Assembly: GCF_963676475.1 (NCBI RefSeq)
Contig: NZ_OY781107.1
Location: 1 to 64,000 of the forward strand
Direction of reading: 5' to 3'
DNA length: 64,000 nucleotides
Source of the DNA: an uncultured Celeribacter sp.
GTDB taxonomy: Bacteria > Pseudomonadota > Alphaproteobacteria > Rhodobacterales > Rhodobacteraceae
How positions within the stretch are numbered: position 1 is the stretch's first letter; each line of letters starts with the position of its first letter. The position numbers and the translations under genes were made by a program. Positions 24,118-33,345 of this stretch are shown one piece after another. Below the pieces are notes generated by a model. It did not search any database and was not told the origin of the DNA. It saw only the letters and a program-made list of their open reading frames with translations.

Positions 24118-24742
24118 GCAATTCGCTTTTCCGGCTGTGGTGGCCTTAGTGCGTCTGCTGCTGGTGTCATGTGCTTTTGCATGGGCCGCACCCGCGTCGG
24201 CCACTCTGACCTCGAACAGTCAGTCGAAGAGCCAAATGCCGGATGAGGTGGAGCGAGACGTGTCGATCCAGACGGCGACCGCAATCGCGGCCGTCGCCGA
24301 ACTGGTAAGGGACATCGAAGAAGCGGATTCGCTAGAGGTAGGCTTTGAGAGTCTCGATACTGCTCTCGGTGCTCTAGATAAACTGATTAGCACGTTGGAA
24401 GGCAACCTCGGTTTGGCCTCCGAGAGCGCACTCTTGCTGAGTAAAATCGACCTGCCGGACGGAGCGATAGAAGACGCCGACGATGCCGGGCAAAGCGCGC
24501 AAGCGCTGGAAGCGGCGGTGAATTTCGTATCCGCTAACATCGGCGGAGAGGTAAGCGACCGGGCATTGGCAGAGTTCCTGTTGCGCGAGGCGCGGCAGGC
24601 GCAGCGGGCCTTGGCCTTGGCTCGGGTGGCGGCCGAAAACCAAAACGCCGACTTGATGCGGTTGGCGATCCTGCGGTTTGACCGGTTCACTTACGCGGCA
24701 GTGTCTTACTCTGTTGTCTGGAGCCTTGTGCCCGCGAGTTGA
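24107..24742 (+). CDS. hypothetical exported protein
   Basis: This 211-residue protein has a probable signal peptide (residues 1-32, ending in ASA) and a helical, acidic mature part with repeated Ala-Leu-Glu heptads, suggesting a periplasmic helical bundle. No family was recognised. The ATG at 24107 lies 10 bases after GGAGG and inside the end of the preceding gene. The pair is bounded by an IS element on the left and a recombinase gene on the right and looks like cargo. Confidence 0.55.
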   Translation: METRQFAFPAVVALVRLLLVSCAFAWAAPASATLTSNSQSKSQMPDEVERDVSIQTATAIAAVAELVRDIEEADSLEVGFESLDTALGALDKLISTLEGNLGLASESALLLSKIDLPDGAIEDADDAGQSAQALEAAVNFVSANIGGEVSDRALAEFLLREARQAQRALALARVAAENQNADLMRLAILRFDRFTYAAVSYSVVWSLVPAS

Positions 24743-25067
24743 CGCATACCGACCAAGGGGCCACTTCTGACGTCCTGGCAAAATCACCCTGACAAAACCG
24801 CCCAGCCAAAAACGGTCGTTTTTGTCAAGAACAGCACGACCACCACAATGGTTGAAAAATCTTGTGCCACAAACCCTTGGCAGAGCCATCTTTGATTTTG
24901 TCACGTTTTTGCCAGCATGACGCGAGAGCAGACATTCGTGCATCGTGCAACATCGGGCAGAAAGGGCTCCTTGCGGACCTCGGATGCATCGCAGCATTAT
25001 GTGATATGATGTCTTGTCAACGTCGGGTTGTCGATGTGGGAGGGCGCGGCGGATCGGAGGATCCGTA
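24743..25067. other. intergenic region upstream of the recombinase gene
   Basis: No gene was found. The sequence includes an inverted pattern AAAAACGG/TCGTTTTT near 24808-24826 and the 12-mer GACATTCGTGCA at 24931-24942, which recurs downstream of the recombinase at 25736-25747. GGAGG at 25055-25060 serves the recombinase ATG. Confidence 0.45.
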
Positions 25068-25700
25068 ATGGAAACACCAAACTTACCCGCCATCCGCGCG
25101 CTGCGCCCAGCCTGGAACAAAGGCCGGATCGTCGGCCAGAAACGACCGCTTAAGCCAAAGCACGTCTGGGCGATCAGAGTGCGGCTGGAGCTAGCCGAAA
25201 ACCATCGTGATCTGGCCCTCTTCAATCTTGCCATCGACAGCAAGTTACGCGGCTGCGACTTGGTGAAGATGAAGGTGGTCGATATCATGGCGTCAGGCCA
25301 AATCAAAGAACGCGCGTCAGTTCTGCAAAGCAAGACCCAGAAACCTGTGCGTTTCGAGATTCCTGAAGGCACTCGAGCATCGTTGGCTCGGTGGATGCGG
25401 GAGCCGCTAATGATTGGATCCGAATACCTCTGGCCGGGGCGCTTTCACGAAAGGCTTCACATCTCGACCCGCCAGTACGCGCGAATTGTGCGTGACTGGG
25501 TGACATCCATCGGTCTGGAGGCCAGCGCCTATGGCACGCACTCGATGCGGCGCACGAAGGTGACGCAGATTTACAAGAAGACTGGCAACCTCAGGGCAGT
25601 CCAGCTTCTTTTGGGTCACACCAAGATGGACAGCACTGTCAGGTACCTCGGCGTCGAGCTTGAAGATGCGTTGGCGATCGCCGAAGCTATCGAAATTTAG
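25068..25700 (+). CDS. tyrosine recombinase (phage-integrase family)
   Basis: This compact 210-residue site-specific recombinase shows the catalytic set in order: Arg in the DSKLRGCDL segment, Lys in LQSKTQKP, HSMRR (His-x-x-Arg), GHTKMD (His) and the nucleophile Tyr in VRYLG. It is close to the catalytic domain alone, with about 45 residues before the core and no full arm-binding N-domain. The ATG at 25068 follows GGAGG by 8 bases. It stands alone with no excisionase or phage genes nearby. It may excise or invert a local segment or be a relict integrase. Confidence 0.88.
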   Translation: METPNLPAIRALRPAWNKGRIVGQKRPLKPKHVWAIRVRLELAENHRDLALFNLAIDSKLRGCDLVKMKVVDIMASGQIKERASVLQSKTQKPVRFEIPEGTRASLARWMREPLMIGSEYLWPGRFHERLHISTRQYARIVRDWVTSIGLEASAYGTHSMRRTKVTQIYKKTGNLRAVQLLLGHTKMDSTVRYLGVELEDALAIAEAIEI

Positions 25701-25897
25701 GAGCATGGGCCGTCTTCACGGACCGGCCCGGAGCCGACATTCGTGCAAGGCGCGGCAGATGGCCGGTCCCAGCCCATTTCGGCCATTCGCGTTGGCGGGG
25801 GCATGATCATGCAACCGTGACAACGAAGGAGAGGACGCAGCTGATATCTACAGCCCTCATCAACGACAGCTTTATCGCTTTTCGTGACGGACCTTGG

Positions 25898-26182
25898 TTA
25901 AACCTCTCCCGCCTCTTTTAGGAGCTTGACGTAGTCCTCTTGGGATACGGTGCATTCAGCAAGACCCCTGAAGTTCTTGGCAGTTAGCTTACACTGTTTA
26001 GCCATCTTGGAAACTAAATCATCCCCCAATGTCTTGTATTTGCTCCCATGGCTGACGTGGGTCCGTATATGGGTTTTCTTCCCTTCGTGATAAAGATGAT
26101 AGAAAATATGCTTCCGGTCGTCTTGCTCGACAAAACCCTTTTTCGGAAGGTTTTCCTGCACTTTAGAGCGCTCCAAATTCAT
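25898..26182 (-). CDS. HicA-like small protein
   Basis: This 94-residue basic protein resembles the HicA/YcfA double-stranded-RNA-binding-like fold: a helix, then GFVEQDDRKHIFYHLYHEGK, a strand with THIRTHVSHGSK, and a C-terminal helical extension. HicA toxins are mRNA interferases with an essential His in this region. No HicB-type antitoxin follows; instead its ATG overlaps the stop of a 355-residue gene (26179-26182). The A+T-rich composition differs from the surroundings. The toxin assignment is tentative. Confidence 0.5.
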   Translation of the reverse strand: MNLERSKVQENLPKKGFVEQDDRKHIFYHLYHEGKKTHIRTHVSHGSKYKTLGDDLVSKMAKQCKLTAKNFRGLAECTVSQEDYVKLLKEAGEV

Positions 26183-27246
26183 TCAGAAATTTCCTTAAAC
26201 AATTTTCTGAGCTCTGCCTTGAGCAAGCAAGCCTTTGGCGCAAGATTGTCGTCGTCTTCCTGAGCTACATTCTTCCACAAGAAATCAAGCTCGGCTTCTA
26301 ATACATCTATCAAATCAGAGCGAGTATATGCGGCTTGATCAATGCCAAGTTCATCCAGCTTCGCAAAATAAGTCTGCTTATCCTCGCTCATCTCCACCGT
26401 GATTCGGAGATTATTTAGCTCGTTGGCTTTAAGGTAATCCGGGAGAAGCTCAATCAGATCGATATCATCTGTGTTGACTGGATGGACTTCTTGAACATCC
26501 GTAATTCTCTGCGGATTTCCGTCTTCATCAAGCTCAATGGTTCCAACAACCTGGATGAGGTCTCGCGCATTCTCGAGAAGTGCAGGTTCAATATCTTCCT
26601 CATACAGACAGCTAATCAAACGCCCTGTGCTTGGTATGAGCAGGGAGAGTTTGCGCTCCTTGAAATCAACCTTGTTGAAATACCCTGTGACGATTGAATG
26701 AGTGCCCGGTGACAACCGTGCCTGCTGGAGCCGTTCCAGTGCATCGTTCGCAGATACACTATCGACGATCACGTTGCCCGCTTTGTCTTCGACAGAAAGG
26801 CGGTAGTGCCCTCCTTGCCCACCAAACATCTTTCCGAGCGATGCAATAATTGGTGCGCGGAAAGCAGAATCCACTACTGTCCTCTTGAAATTCTGCTCAT
26901 CTCCAGTCGCAATCGAACCCAGTAGGCCTCGAGTTATTTGCGCAACTTCCCTTGCTTCGTCCGGACTGAAGAGGCTTTGATCTCTTTCCGCAATGAAGGT
27001 CGGCTGATAATAGCTCCCATGTTCTGGGACTTCGCAATGAAGTTGAAAGCGCTCTTCGATATCGCGTGTCACCCGAGCTCGCGTCTTTACCTCTCGCCCT
27101 TCTTTCATCATCGCGACGAGATGGATGGTGCGCTGCAATCCCTCCAAAGCTTGAACAAGATTCTGCGCCGGAAGCACATGAGCGCCTTCGCCATCATGCC
27201 TTGGCTCAAAATGCAAGCCGAAGAAAGTTTCTCGTTCCAGATCCAT
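26179..27246 (-). CDS. hypothetical protein paired with a HicA-like gene
   Basis: This 355-residue soluble protein has no recognised family. It is acidic, with a possible OB- or beta-rich middle section (about 195-265: VTGYFNKVDFKERKLSLLIP, then VVGTIELDEDGNPQRITDV) and a helical C-terminus. It is the first gene of a two-gene unit and overlaps the HicA-like gene by ATGA. Base composition is clearly richer in A+T than the adjacent chromosome, a sign of transfer. It may be the antitoxin or sensor part of a defence-type module, but that is inferred from layout only. Confidence 0.55.
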   Translation of the reverse strand: MDLERETFFGLHFEPRHDGEGAHVLPAQNLVQALEGLQRTIHLVAMMKEGREVKTRARVTRDIEERFQLHCEVPEHGSYYQPTFIAERDQSLFSPDEAREVAQITRGLLGSIATGDEQNFKRTVVDSAFRAPIIASLGKMFGGQGGHYRLSVEDKAGNVIVDSVSANDALERLQQARLSPGTHSIVTGYFNKVDFKERKLSLLIPSTGRLISCLYEEDIEPALLENARDLIQVVGTIELDEDGNPQRITDVQEVHPVNTDDIDLIELLPDYLKANELNNLRITVEMSEDKQTYFAKLDELGIDQAAYTRSDLIDVLEAELDFLWKNVAQEDDDNLAPKACLLKAELRKLFKEISE

Positions 27247-28243
27247 TTGCGGGTGCCTCCGAGCGGAACATATCCAACTGTCTTTGCTTTCGCCATCGGA
27301 AATCGCTGCAGCCGTTACGGTATGAATGTAATCGGTGCGCCGACGTCACGATCTCGCTATCGCAGTGCGTGTCCGGTATCAAGAGCCGCGCCCAGCGACG
27401 AATGACCATGTCCAATGACGGCTTTGGTGCGATCACGCCCTATGCCGTATGGCGGGTTACCCTGACTTTGCAGGGTCCGGTTCCTGCGCTATTGCCGCCG
27501 TTCGACCGAGGCGCAGCGAAAGCCCGCTTCCCGCCCTTCGAGGACAGATCATCATGCAGCGCCGGACGTGAGCGGGGACTACGCCCCCTTGAAGCAAACC
27601 ATTCGCTCCCAAGAGCGATGACGCTTCGTGTATTCGTATCTGGTGTTGAGACCATTAGCCCAGGAAGCCATCGCGACGCGTCACTCAGGTCTGATCTCGC
27701 GCTGGTGGCAGGCGAGAAGGGTGACCAGTCTTCGGCCGGAAATCACCTTCTGGCGCTTGAGGTGGATGAGACCCGTTCGACCGGGTCGAGGTCAACGTCG
27801 CCTCCACAGACGCGAGCAAGGGTGTCGGCGTAGACATCAGTTGCTGTGACGGGCACCTGACAATTTCTCCGTCGCTGATATCGGCTCTGGATCATAGCGA
27901 CAGCTTGCGTCGGCTTAATGGTCTTCATCGGAGTTCCCACCGTTTCCAAGCGACCTCGTGTCCAGGGGCTCACCATCGCAAGCCACCCCCACTGCGCCAT
28001 GCTCAGGCTCATACAGGGAGGGCGCAACGGCCCTTCGCCGGATCCGCGGCTTCATGTCACGAACCGCACATTCCCTTCATACGTTAAAGGCGCTGGAGCG
28101 TCTGCCCCAGCGCCTCTATCACCGTCCTTCAGAGAGCAGCCCAAGGGCACGAGGCGGTACGTTTCGCCCTTGACACCCCTTGCGCAGACTTATGCTTCCG
28201 TTTGCGCATTCATCTGCTTTCTCTGACTCATTTACATACAAGT
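27247..28243. other. gene-poor stretch at the island-core border
   Basis: About 1 kb without a credible gene. Several short ORFs exist, for example a 62-codon one on the minus strand at 27743-27931, but none has a known product or clear ribosome binding site. The stretch separates the A+T-rich module from the core gene nrdJ and may hold relics of an older mobile element. Confidence 0.5.
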
Positions 28244-30511
28244 TCATCCATCACATTTCGAATGGCCGCAAGACGCACAGGTCATGCAGCCCTCGACCAT
28301 GCGCATGTCGTATTGGCCACAGGACGGGCATGCTTTGCCACGCGGGCGTTCGCCCATCACAGCGACCTCGGCTTGAGGGTCGGTTTTGAGGCCCATGCCC
28401 TCGCCTGCGATAAACCCGGTTTCGACCAGGTGGGTTTCGATCACGCCGCCAATGGCCGCCAGAATGGAGGGGATGTATTTGCCCTTCATCCACGCGCCGC
28501 CACGCGGGTCGAACACGGCTTTGAGTTCCTCGACCACGAAAGACACATCGCCGCCGCGACGGAACACCGCCGAGATCATCCGGGTCAGCGCCACGGTCCA
28601 GGCGAAATGCTCCATGTTCTTCGAGTTGATGAAAATCTCGAAGGGACGACGATGCCCGCCGACGACAATGTCGTTGATGGTGATGTAGAGCGCGTGTTCG
28701 CTGTCCGGCCATTTGACCTTATAGGTGTTGCCCTCAAGCTGTTGCGGACGATCGAGCGGCTCGGAGAGATAGACGACTTCGGCCCCCTCATCCTGTTCCG
28801 GCGCATTCTCGGAGGTCTCGGAAACCGACAGAACAGACCCCGTCACATCATTCGGGCGATAGGTCGTGCAGCCTTTGCAGCCGGTCTCATAGGCCTCCAT
28901 ATAGACCTCTTTGAAGTCCTCGAAGGCGATGTCTTCCGGGCAGTTGATCGTCTTGGAGATCGAGCTGTCGACCCATTTCTGCGCTGCGGCCTGCATGCGG
29001 ACGTGATCCAAGGGCGCGAGCGTCTGTGCGTTGACGAAATAGTCGGGCAGATCGGCGTCCCCGAATTTGTCGCGGAAGAGTTTGACGGCGTAATCGACGA
29101 CCTCCTCCTCGATGCGTGAACCGTCTTTTTGCAGCACCTTGCGGGTGTAGGCATAGGCAAAGACCGGCTCGATCCCCGAGGAAACGTTGCCCGCGTAGAG
29201 GGAAATCGTGCCGGTCGGCGCAATAGAGGTCAAAAGCGCATTTCGAATGCCATTTTGACGAATGGCATCTTTGACGTCCTGATCCATGTGCTCAAGCGAT
29301 CCGGAGGCCAGATACTTATCAGCCTCAAACAACGGGAAAGCGCCCTTTTCCTTCGCCAAGTCTGCGGAGGCCAAATAGGACGCGCGTGCAATCATCTTGA
29401 GCCACTTCTCGCAGGTCGCGGCGGCTTCTTCAGAGCCATACCGCTGACCGATCATCAACAGTGCATCGGCCAGCCCGGTGACACCAAGGCCAATGCGGCG
29501 TTTCGCCTGGGCTTCCTGTGCCTGCTGCTCCAACGGAAACCGCGAGGCATCGACCACATTGTCCATCATACGCACGGCAGTCGCGACCAGATCGGACAGC
29601 GCCGCCTCGTCCATCTCTGCGCCCTTTTCAAAAGGCGTTTTGACCAGACGCGCAAGGTTGATCGAGCCCAAGAGGCAAGCCCCATAGGGCGGCAGGGGCT
29701 GCTCCCCACAGGGGTTGGTCGCCGCGATCGTTTCGACATAGGAGAGATTGTTCATCTTGTTGATCCGGTCGATGAAAATCACCCCCGGCTCGGCATAGTC
29801 ATAGGTGCCCTTCATGATCCTGTTCCAAAGATCACGCGCCTCGACGGTGTGATAGACCTTACCGCCGAACTTCAACTCCCACGGACCATCGGCCTTCACC
29901 GCCTCCATGAAATCGTCGGTCACCAGCACGGAAAGGTTGAACATCCGCAGACGTGCTGCGTCCTGTTTCGCCTCGATGAAGGCCTCGATATCCGGATGAT
30001 CGCAGCGCATGGTCGCCATCATCGCACCACGGCGCGAGCCCGCCGACATGATCGTCCGACACATCGCGTCCCAAACATCCATGAAGGACAAAGGCCCGGA
30101 GGCATCCGCCGCAACTCCCATGACATCCGCACCTTTCGGGCGAATGGTGGAAAAGTCATAGCCGATCCCGCCGCCCTGCTGCATGGTGAGCGCGGCCTCT
30201 TTGAGCATATCAAAAATGCCCGCCATGCTGTCCGGGATCGTGCCCATAACGAAACAGTTGAACAGCGTCACGGCACGGCCTGTGCCAGCCCCCGCCAGAA
30301 TACGCCCTGCCGGCAGGAATTTGAAATCCTCCAACGCGTGGTAGAATTTCTCTTCCCAGGCCACGCTGTCTTTTTCCACAGAGGCCAAAGACCGCGCCAC
30401 ACGCCGCCAACTGTCCTCGACAGACAAATCCATTGCCGTGCCATCGGCCTCTTTCAGGCGGTATTTCATATCCCAGATTTGTTCGGCGATAGGGGCGGCA
30501 AAGCGGGTCAT
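28244..30511 (-). CDS. nrdJ: adenosylcobalamin-dependent (class II) ribonucleotide reductase
   Basis: This 755-residue enzyme reduces ribonucleotides to deoxyribonucleotides using a B12-derived radical. Residue C86 (LFNCFVMG) and C279 (PPYGACLLGS) fit the redox pair, and NPCGEQP at 266-272 carries the active-site Cys and Glu. The C-terminus ends in a zinc-ribbon-like tail (CPSCG at 728-732, then CMTCASCG), which passes electrons from thioredoxin. The ATG at 30511 is preferred over the frame start at 30565 because MTRFAAPIAEQIW is the conserved N-terminus. It is divergent from a DUF1489 gene. No cobalamin riboswitch was recognised in the 140-bp upstream region. Confidence 0.95.
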   Translation of the reverse strand: MTRFAAPIAEQIWDMKYRLKEADGTAMDLSVEDSWRRVARSLASVEKDSVAWEEKFYHALEDFKFLPAGRILAGAGTGRAVTLFNCFVMGTIPDSMAGIFDMLKEAALTMQQGGGIGYDFSTIRPKGADVMGVAADASGPLSFMDVWDAMCRTIMSAGSRRGAMMATMRCDHPDIEAFIEAKQDAARLRMFNLSVLVTDDFMEAVKADGPWELKFGGKVYHTVEARDLWNRIMKGTYDYAEPGVIFIDRINKMNNLSYVETIAATNPCGEQPLPPYGACLLGSINLARLVKTPFEKGAEMDEAALSDLVATAVRMMDNVVDASRFPLEQQAQEAQAKRRIGLGVTGLADALLMIGQRYGSEEAAATCEKWLKMIARASYLASADLAKEKGAFPLFEADKYLASGSLEHMDQDVKDAIRQNGIRNALLTSIAPTGTISLYAGNVSSGIEPVFAYAYTRKVLQKDGSRIEEEVVDYAVKLFRDKFGDADLPDYFVNAQTLAPLDHVRMQAAAQKWVDSSISKTINCPEDIAFEDFKEVYMEAYETGCKGCTTYRPNDVTGSVLSVSETSENAPEQDEGAEVVYLSEPLDRPQQLEGNTYKVKWPDSEHALYITINDIVVGGHRRPFEIFINSKNMEHFAWTVALTRMISAVFRRGGDVSFVVEELKAVFDPRGGAWMKGKYIPSILAAIGGVIETHLVETGFIAGEGMGLKTDPQAEVAVMGERPRGKACPSCGQYDMRMVEGCMTCASCGHSKCDG

Positions 30512-30651
30512 GGCAGTCTTTTCCGGTCTTGATGAGTCATAGAGAGGCGCAGGGTTTAATCCCATGGGGGCAGAGGCGCAACCGCGCTGAGAGCATGGCT
30601 TGTCGAATCAATCCTCCGACCTATGATCTATACCACACTTAGAGCGTTCTG

Positions 30652-31071
30652 ATGGCTGACCACATAAATCTCGTCAAACTCTGCGTGGGCATCGACACAG
30701 TCGAAGAGCTCAACGCCTATATCGAAGCCACCCCGGGCACGAGCCGCGGGCATGTCACGCGCATGTGGCCCAAGCAGGAAGAGAAACTGCTGAACGGCGG
30801 CTCGCTTTATTGGGTGATAAAAGGCGTGATTCAGGCGCGTCAGACCATTGTCGGACTGCATGAGGTGATCGGCCATGACGGCGTGCGCCGCTGTCGGATC
30901 GAGTTGGCGAAACCGCTCATTCGCACCCAAAACGCCCAACGCCGCCCGTTTCAGGGCTGGCGCTATCTCAAACCCGAAGACGCCCCTGCCGATCTGCCGC
31001 AGGGCCGCAAAAGCGAGCCTGAGCTGCCTGCGGAATTGGCGCAGACCCTGGCCGAGATCGGGATTGTTTGA
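30652..31071 (+). CDS. DUF1489 family protein
   Basis: This 139-residue protein belongs to the alphaproteobacterial DUF1489 family: HINLVKLCVG start, HVTRMWPKQ, GGSLYWVIKG and RPFQGWRYL are all present. Length is normal for the family and there is no signal peptide. It is divergent from nrdJ, an arrangement often seen in Rhodobacterales. The function is not established. Confidence 0.88.
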   Translation: MADHINLVKLCVGIDTVEELNAYIEATPGTSRGHVTRMWPKQEEKLLNGGSLYWVIKGVIQARQTIVGLHEVIGHDGVRRCRIELAKPLIRTQNAQRRPFQGWRYLKPEDAPADLPQGRKSEPELPAELAQTLAEIGIV

Positions 31072-31100
31072 GTATTTTTGGCAGCAAAGGAAACAGGCAC

Positions 31101-31553
31101 TCACGCCCCGGTCAAGCGCGCTTTTAGACCTGTCGGGAAAAGTGCCGGGCCCGTCTCTGTGTCGAGATGATCGAGCGCATACCACCGCGCCACACATTCG
31201 GCGCCATTGTCCTCGGCAAAGTGAATCTCGTTCTGACCGTCATAGGCCCCATTCGGAAGGCTGACGTCATAAAGGAACAGCACTTCGTGGCCGATCATGC
31301 CCTCATGGGTGTAGAGATTTTCCATCACCTGCGGCGGCGTGTTCAATGTGATCTCGACGCCCAGCTCTTCGCGAAATTCGCGCACAATCGCCGCCTCAGC
31401 GGTTTCGCCGAATTCCACGGAGCCCCCCAAAGGCCGCACCCCTTTGAGTTGCCCGGCATCGTCATAAACCTCAGCGGCCAACAGCCGCCCCTCGCGCCAG
31501 ACCAGGCCAAGCGCCTTAACTCTGATGGCTTGAGCAGGCCGCCAAACGGTCAA
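31101..31553 (-). CDS. NUDIX hydrolase
   Basis: This 150-residue NUDIX protein has the full box GGSVEFGETAEAAIVREF followed by EELG (GX5EX7REUXEEXGU). It hydrolyses a nucleoside diphosphate linked to another group; the exact substrate is unknown. The start is set at TTG 31553 because it overlaps the hisG stop as TTGA and gives a normal N-terminus; the longer frame from 31667 lies inside hisG and is not protein-like. Coupling with hisG suggests co-expression with the histidine genes. Confidence 0.8.
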   Translation of the reverse strand: MTVWRPAQAIRVKALGLVWREGRLLAAEVYDDAGQLKGVRPLGGSVEFGETAEAAIVREFREELGVEITLNTPPQVMENLYTHEGMIGHEVLFLYDVSLPNGAYDGQNEIHFAEDNGAECVARWYALDHLDTETGPALFPTGLKARLTGA

Positions 31554-32251
31554 TCCTCCAACCCCAACATCTCCTTGAGCGTCACCAGCGTCGCGCGGGT
31601 GTCGTCCGTCCAATGCGCCATGCGGGATTTGAACAGGGTCGCCTGCGAGCGGTGCACCGGATCGCAATTCAGAATTTTGAGATGGTTGGCACGCAGCGTC
31701 TCACCTGTGGTCGTGATGTCGGCCACGGCCTCGGCGGTGAGGTTTTTCACCGTACCTTCGGTCGCGCCCTGGCTGTCAACGAGCTGATAATCCGCCACAC
31801 CGTTCTGTTTCAGGAACTCGCGGATCAGGTGGTGATATTTCGTCGCGATGCGCAGGCGGAAGCCATGGCGCGCGCGGAAGGCGGCGGCGGCGGCGTCAAG
31901 ATCATCCAGCGTGTCGACATCGACCCAAGCCTTCGGCACGGCGATGATCAGGTCCGCATGGCCAAACCCCATCGGCGCCATTTCGATCACCTTGCTGTCC
32001 CAGCTCGCGAGTTTGTCGCGCACCAGATCGGAGCCGGTGACGCCCATGTGGATGCGTCCGGCGGCCAGTTCGCGCGGGATTTCAGAGGCCGAAAGAAGCA
32101 CAAGTTCAACGCCCTCAATGCCTTCGACCGCGCCGGAATATTCCCGCTCGCTCCCGGCCCGCGACAGCGTCACGCCGCGCTCGGAAAACCATTCAAAGGT
32201 CTTTTCCATCAACCGGCCCTTGGAGGGCACGCCCAGTTTGACCACCATCAT
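31550..32251 (-). CDS. hisG: ATP phosphoribosyltransferase, short form
   Basis: This 233-residue enzyme catalyses the first step of histidine synthesis, joining ATP and PRPP. The length marks the short form that lacks the regulatory domain and needs HisZ, which is encoded immediately upstream. Typical features are KLGVPSKGRLME at the start and DSQGATEGTVKNL for the PRPP loop. The ATG overlaps the hisZ stop (32248-32251) and its stop overlaps the NUDIX gene. Confidence 0.95.
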   Translation of the reverse strand: MMVVKLGVPSKGRLMEKTFEWFSERGVTLSRAGSEREYSGAVEGIEGVELVLLSASEIPRELAAGRIHMGVTGSDLVRDKLASWDSKVIEMAPMGFGHADLIIAVPKAWVDVDTLDDLDAAAAAFRARHGFRLRIATKYHHLIREFLKQNGVADYQLVDSQGATEGTVKNLTAEAVADITTTGETLRANHLKILNCDPVHRSQATLFKSRMAHWTDDTRATLVTLKEMLGLED

Positions 32252-33345
32252 GCGCCTCCTTTCAGGCTCAGAAGCACATTCGGACGGATCACGCCGCCCA
32301 CAGCCGGGATCGACCGCCCCTGCCCCAAGACCGACGTGAGCGCATCATAGCGCCCGCCGGTCGCCACGGGGGGCAGGTCCGGGCGGCCCTCGGCGTAGAA
32401 GCCGAAGACGAAGCCGTCGTAATATTCCATCGAGGTGCGGCCGTAGGAAGCCTCGAAATCGAGGTTTTCCACATCGACGCCCCGTTTCGCCAAAGCCTCG
32501 GTCCGGCGGCTCAAAAGGCTCACAGCCTCGGAAATCGCCGGCAGATCCACGGTGATGTCGCGCAGCTGCGACAGCACATGCGGCAGGGTTTCCTTGAGCG
32601 ACAGGATGTCGTCCAAAAGCTCGATCTCGCCTGCGGAAATCGGCGGCTCGGCGGCGTCTTCTTCGAGCGCCTTGATCCGCGTGTCGATCTCCGTCTGGGT
32701 GCGCAGTCCGATAAAGGGCGCCTCGGGTTGGGCCAGATTGGCACGCACGCGCTCGAGGTTTTGCAGGCGGAGCGTGGTGCCTGCCTCGGAAAACCGCGTC
32801 ATCAACGCGCGAAACCGACGCGGACGCCAGATGTGGCGCAACAACGCAGCCCGACGGCGTTCGGTGGTTTTCAGACCGGCAACAGCGGCTTTCAGAATGC
32901 CGATGTCACCGGTCGCGGCGTGCAGCCCACTGTCGGACAACACATTGGCAAAATGCGCGAAAACCTCTGCATCGGCAGCCGCCGGATCGGAGCCGTCGAA
33001 GACCTCATAGCCGACCTGAACATATTCATTGGCGCGCGTGGGCATGTCTTCTTGCTTGCGGAACACCTCACCCGCGTAGGTGTAACGCGCGGGTTCGGCG
33101 CCGTTCGACATATGCTCTTGCACGACAGGCACGGTGAAATCCGGGCGCAGCATCATTTCGCCGCGCTCGGGGTCTTGGGTCATGTAAGCGCGCGCGCGGA
33201 TGTCCTCGCCGTAGAGATCCAGAAGAACCTCGGCAGGCAGGAGAATGTCCATCTCGACGGGCAATGCGCCCTGCGCCTCGAAGAAGGCTTTGAGGCGCGC
33301 GGCCTCGGCCTTGATGGCGGCTTTGGTGATCTCAATGCGGGCCAT
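32248..33345 (-). CDS. hisZ: ATP phosphoribosyltransferase regulatory subunit
   Basis: This 365-residue paralogue of histidyl-tRNA synthetase's catalytic core works as the regulatory partner of short HisG and confers histidine feedback. Class II-like motif regions are present (MMLRPDFTVPV, RYTYAGEVFR, PPVATGGRYD). It overlaps hisS upstream by one base (TGATG at 33345) and hisG downstream by four. The order hisS-hisZ-hisG is typical for Rhodobacterales. Confidence 0.94.
   Translation of the reverse strand: MARIEITKAAIKAEAARLKAFFEAQGALPVEMDILLPAEVLLDLYGEDIRARAYMTQDPERGEMMLRPDFTVPVVQEHMSNGAEPARYTYAGEVFRKQEDMPTRANEYVQVGYEVFDGSDPAAADAEVFAHFANVLSDSGLHAATGDIGILKAAVAGLKTTERRRAALLRHIWRPRRFRALMTRFSEAGTTLRLQNLERVRANLAQPEAPFIGLRTQTEIDTRIKALEEDAAEPPISAGEIELLDDILSLKETLPHVLSQLRDITVDLPAISEAVSLLSRRTEALAKRGVDVENLDFEASYGRTSMEYYDGFVFGFYAEGRPDLPPVATGGRYDALTSVLGQGRSIPAVGGVIRPNVLLSLKGGA

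Noticed and set aside
27418..27655. Short ORFs in the gene-poor stretch as real genes
   Set aside because: They are Arg/Ser/Pro-rich, overlap on both strands and lack ribosome binding sites.
30512..30651. Cobalamin riboswitch or NrdR boxes upstream of nrdJ
   Set aside because: No B12-box-like core or paired NrdR sites could be made out in the 140 bases; the region is too short for a standard cobalamin riboswitch.
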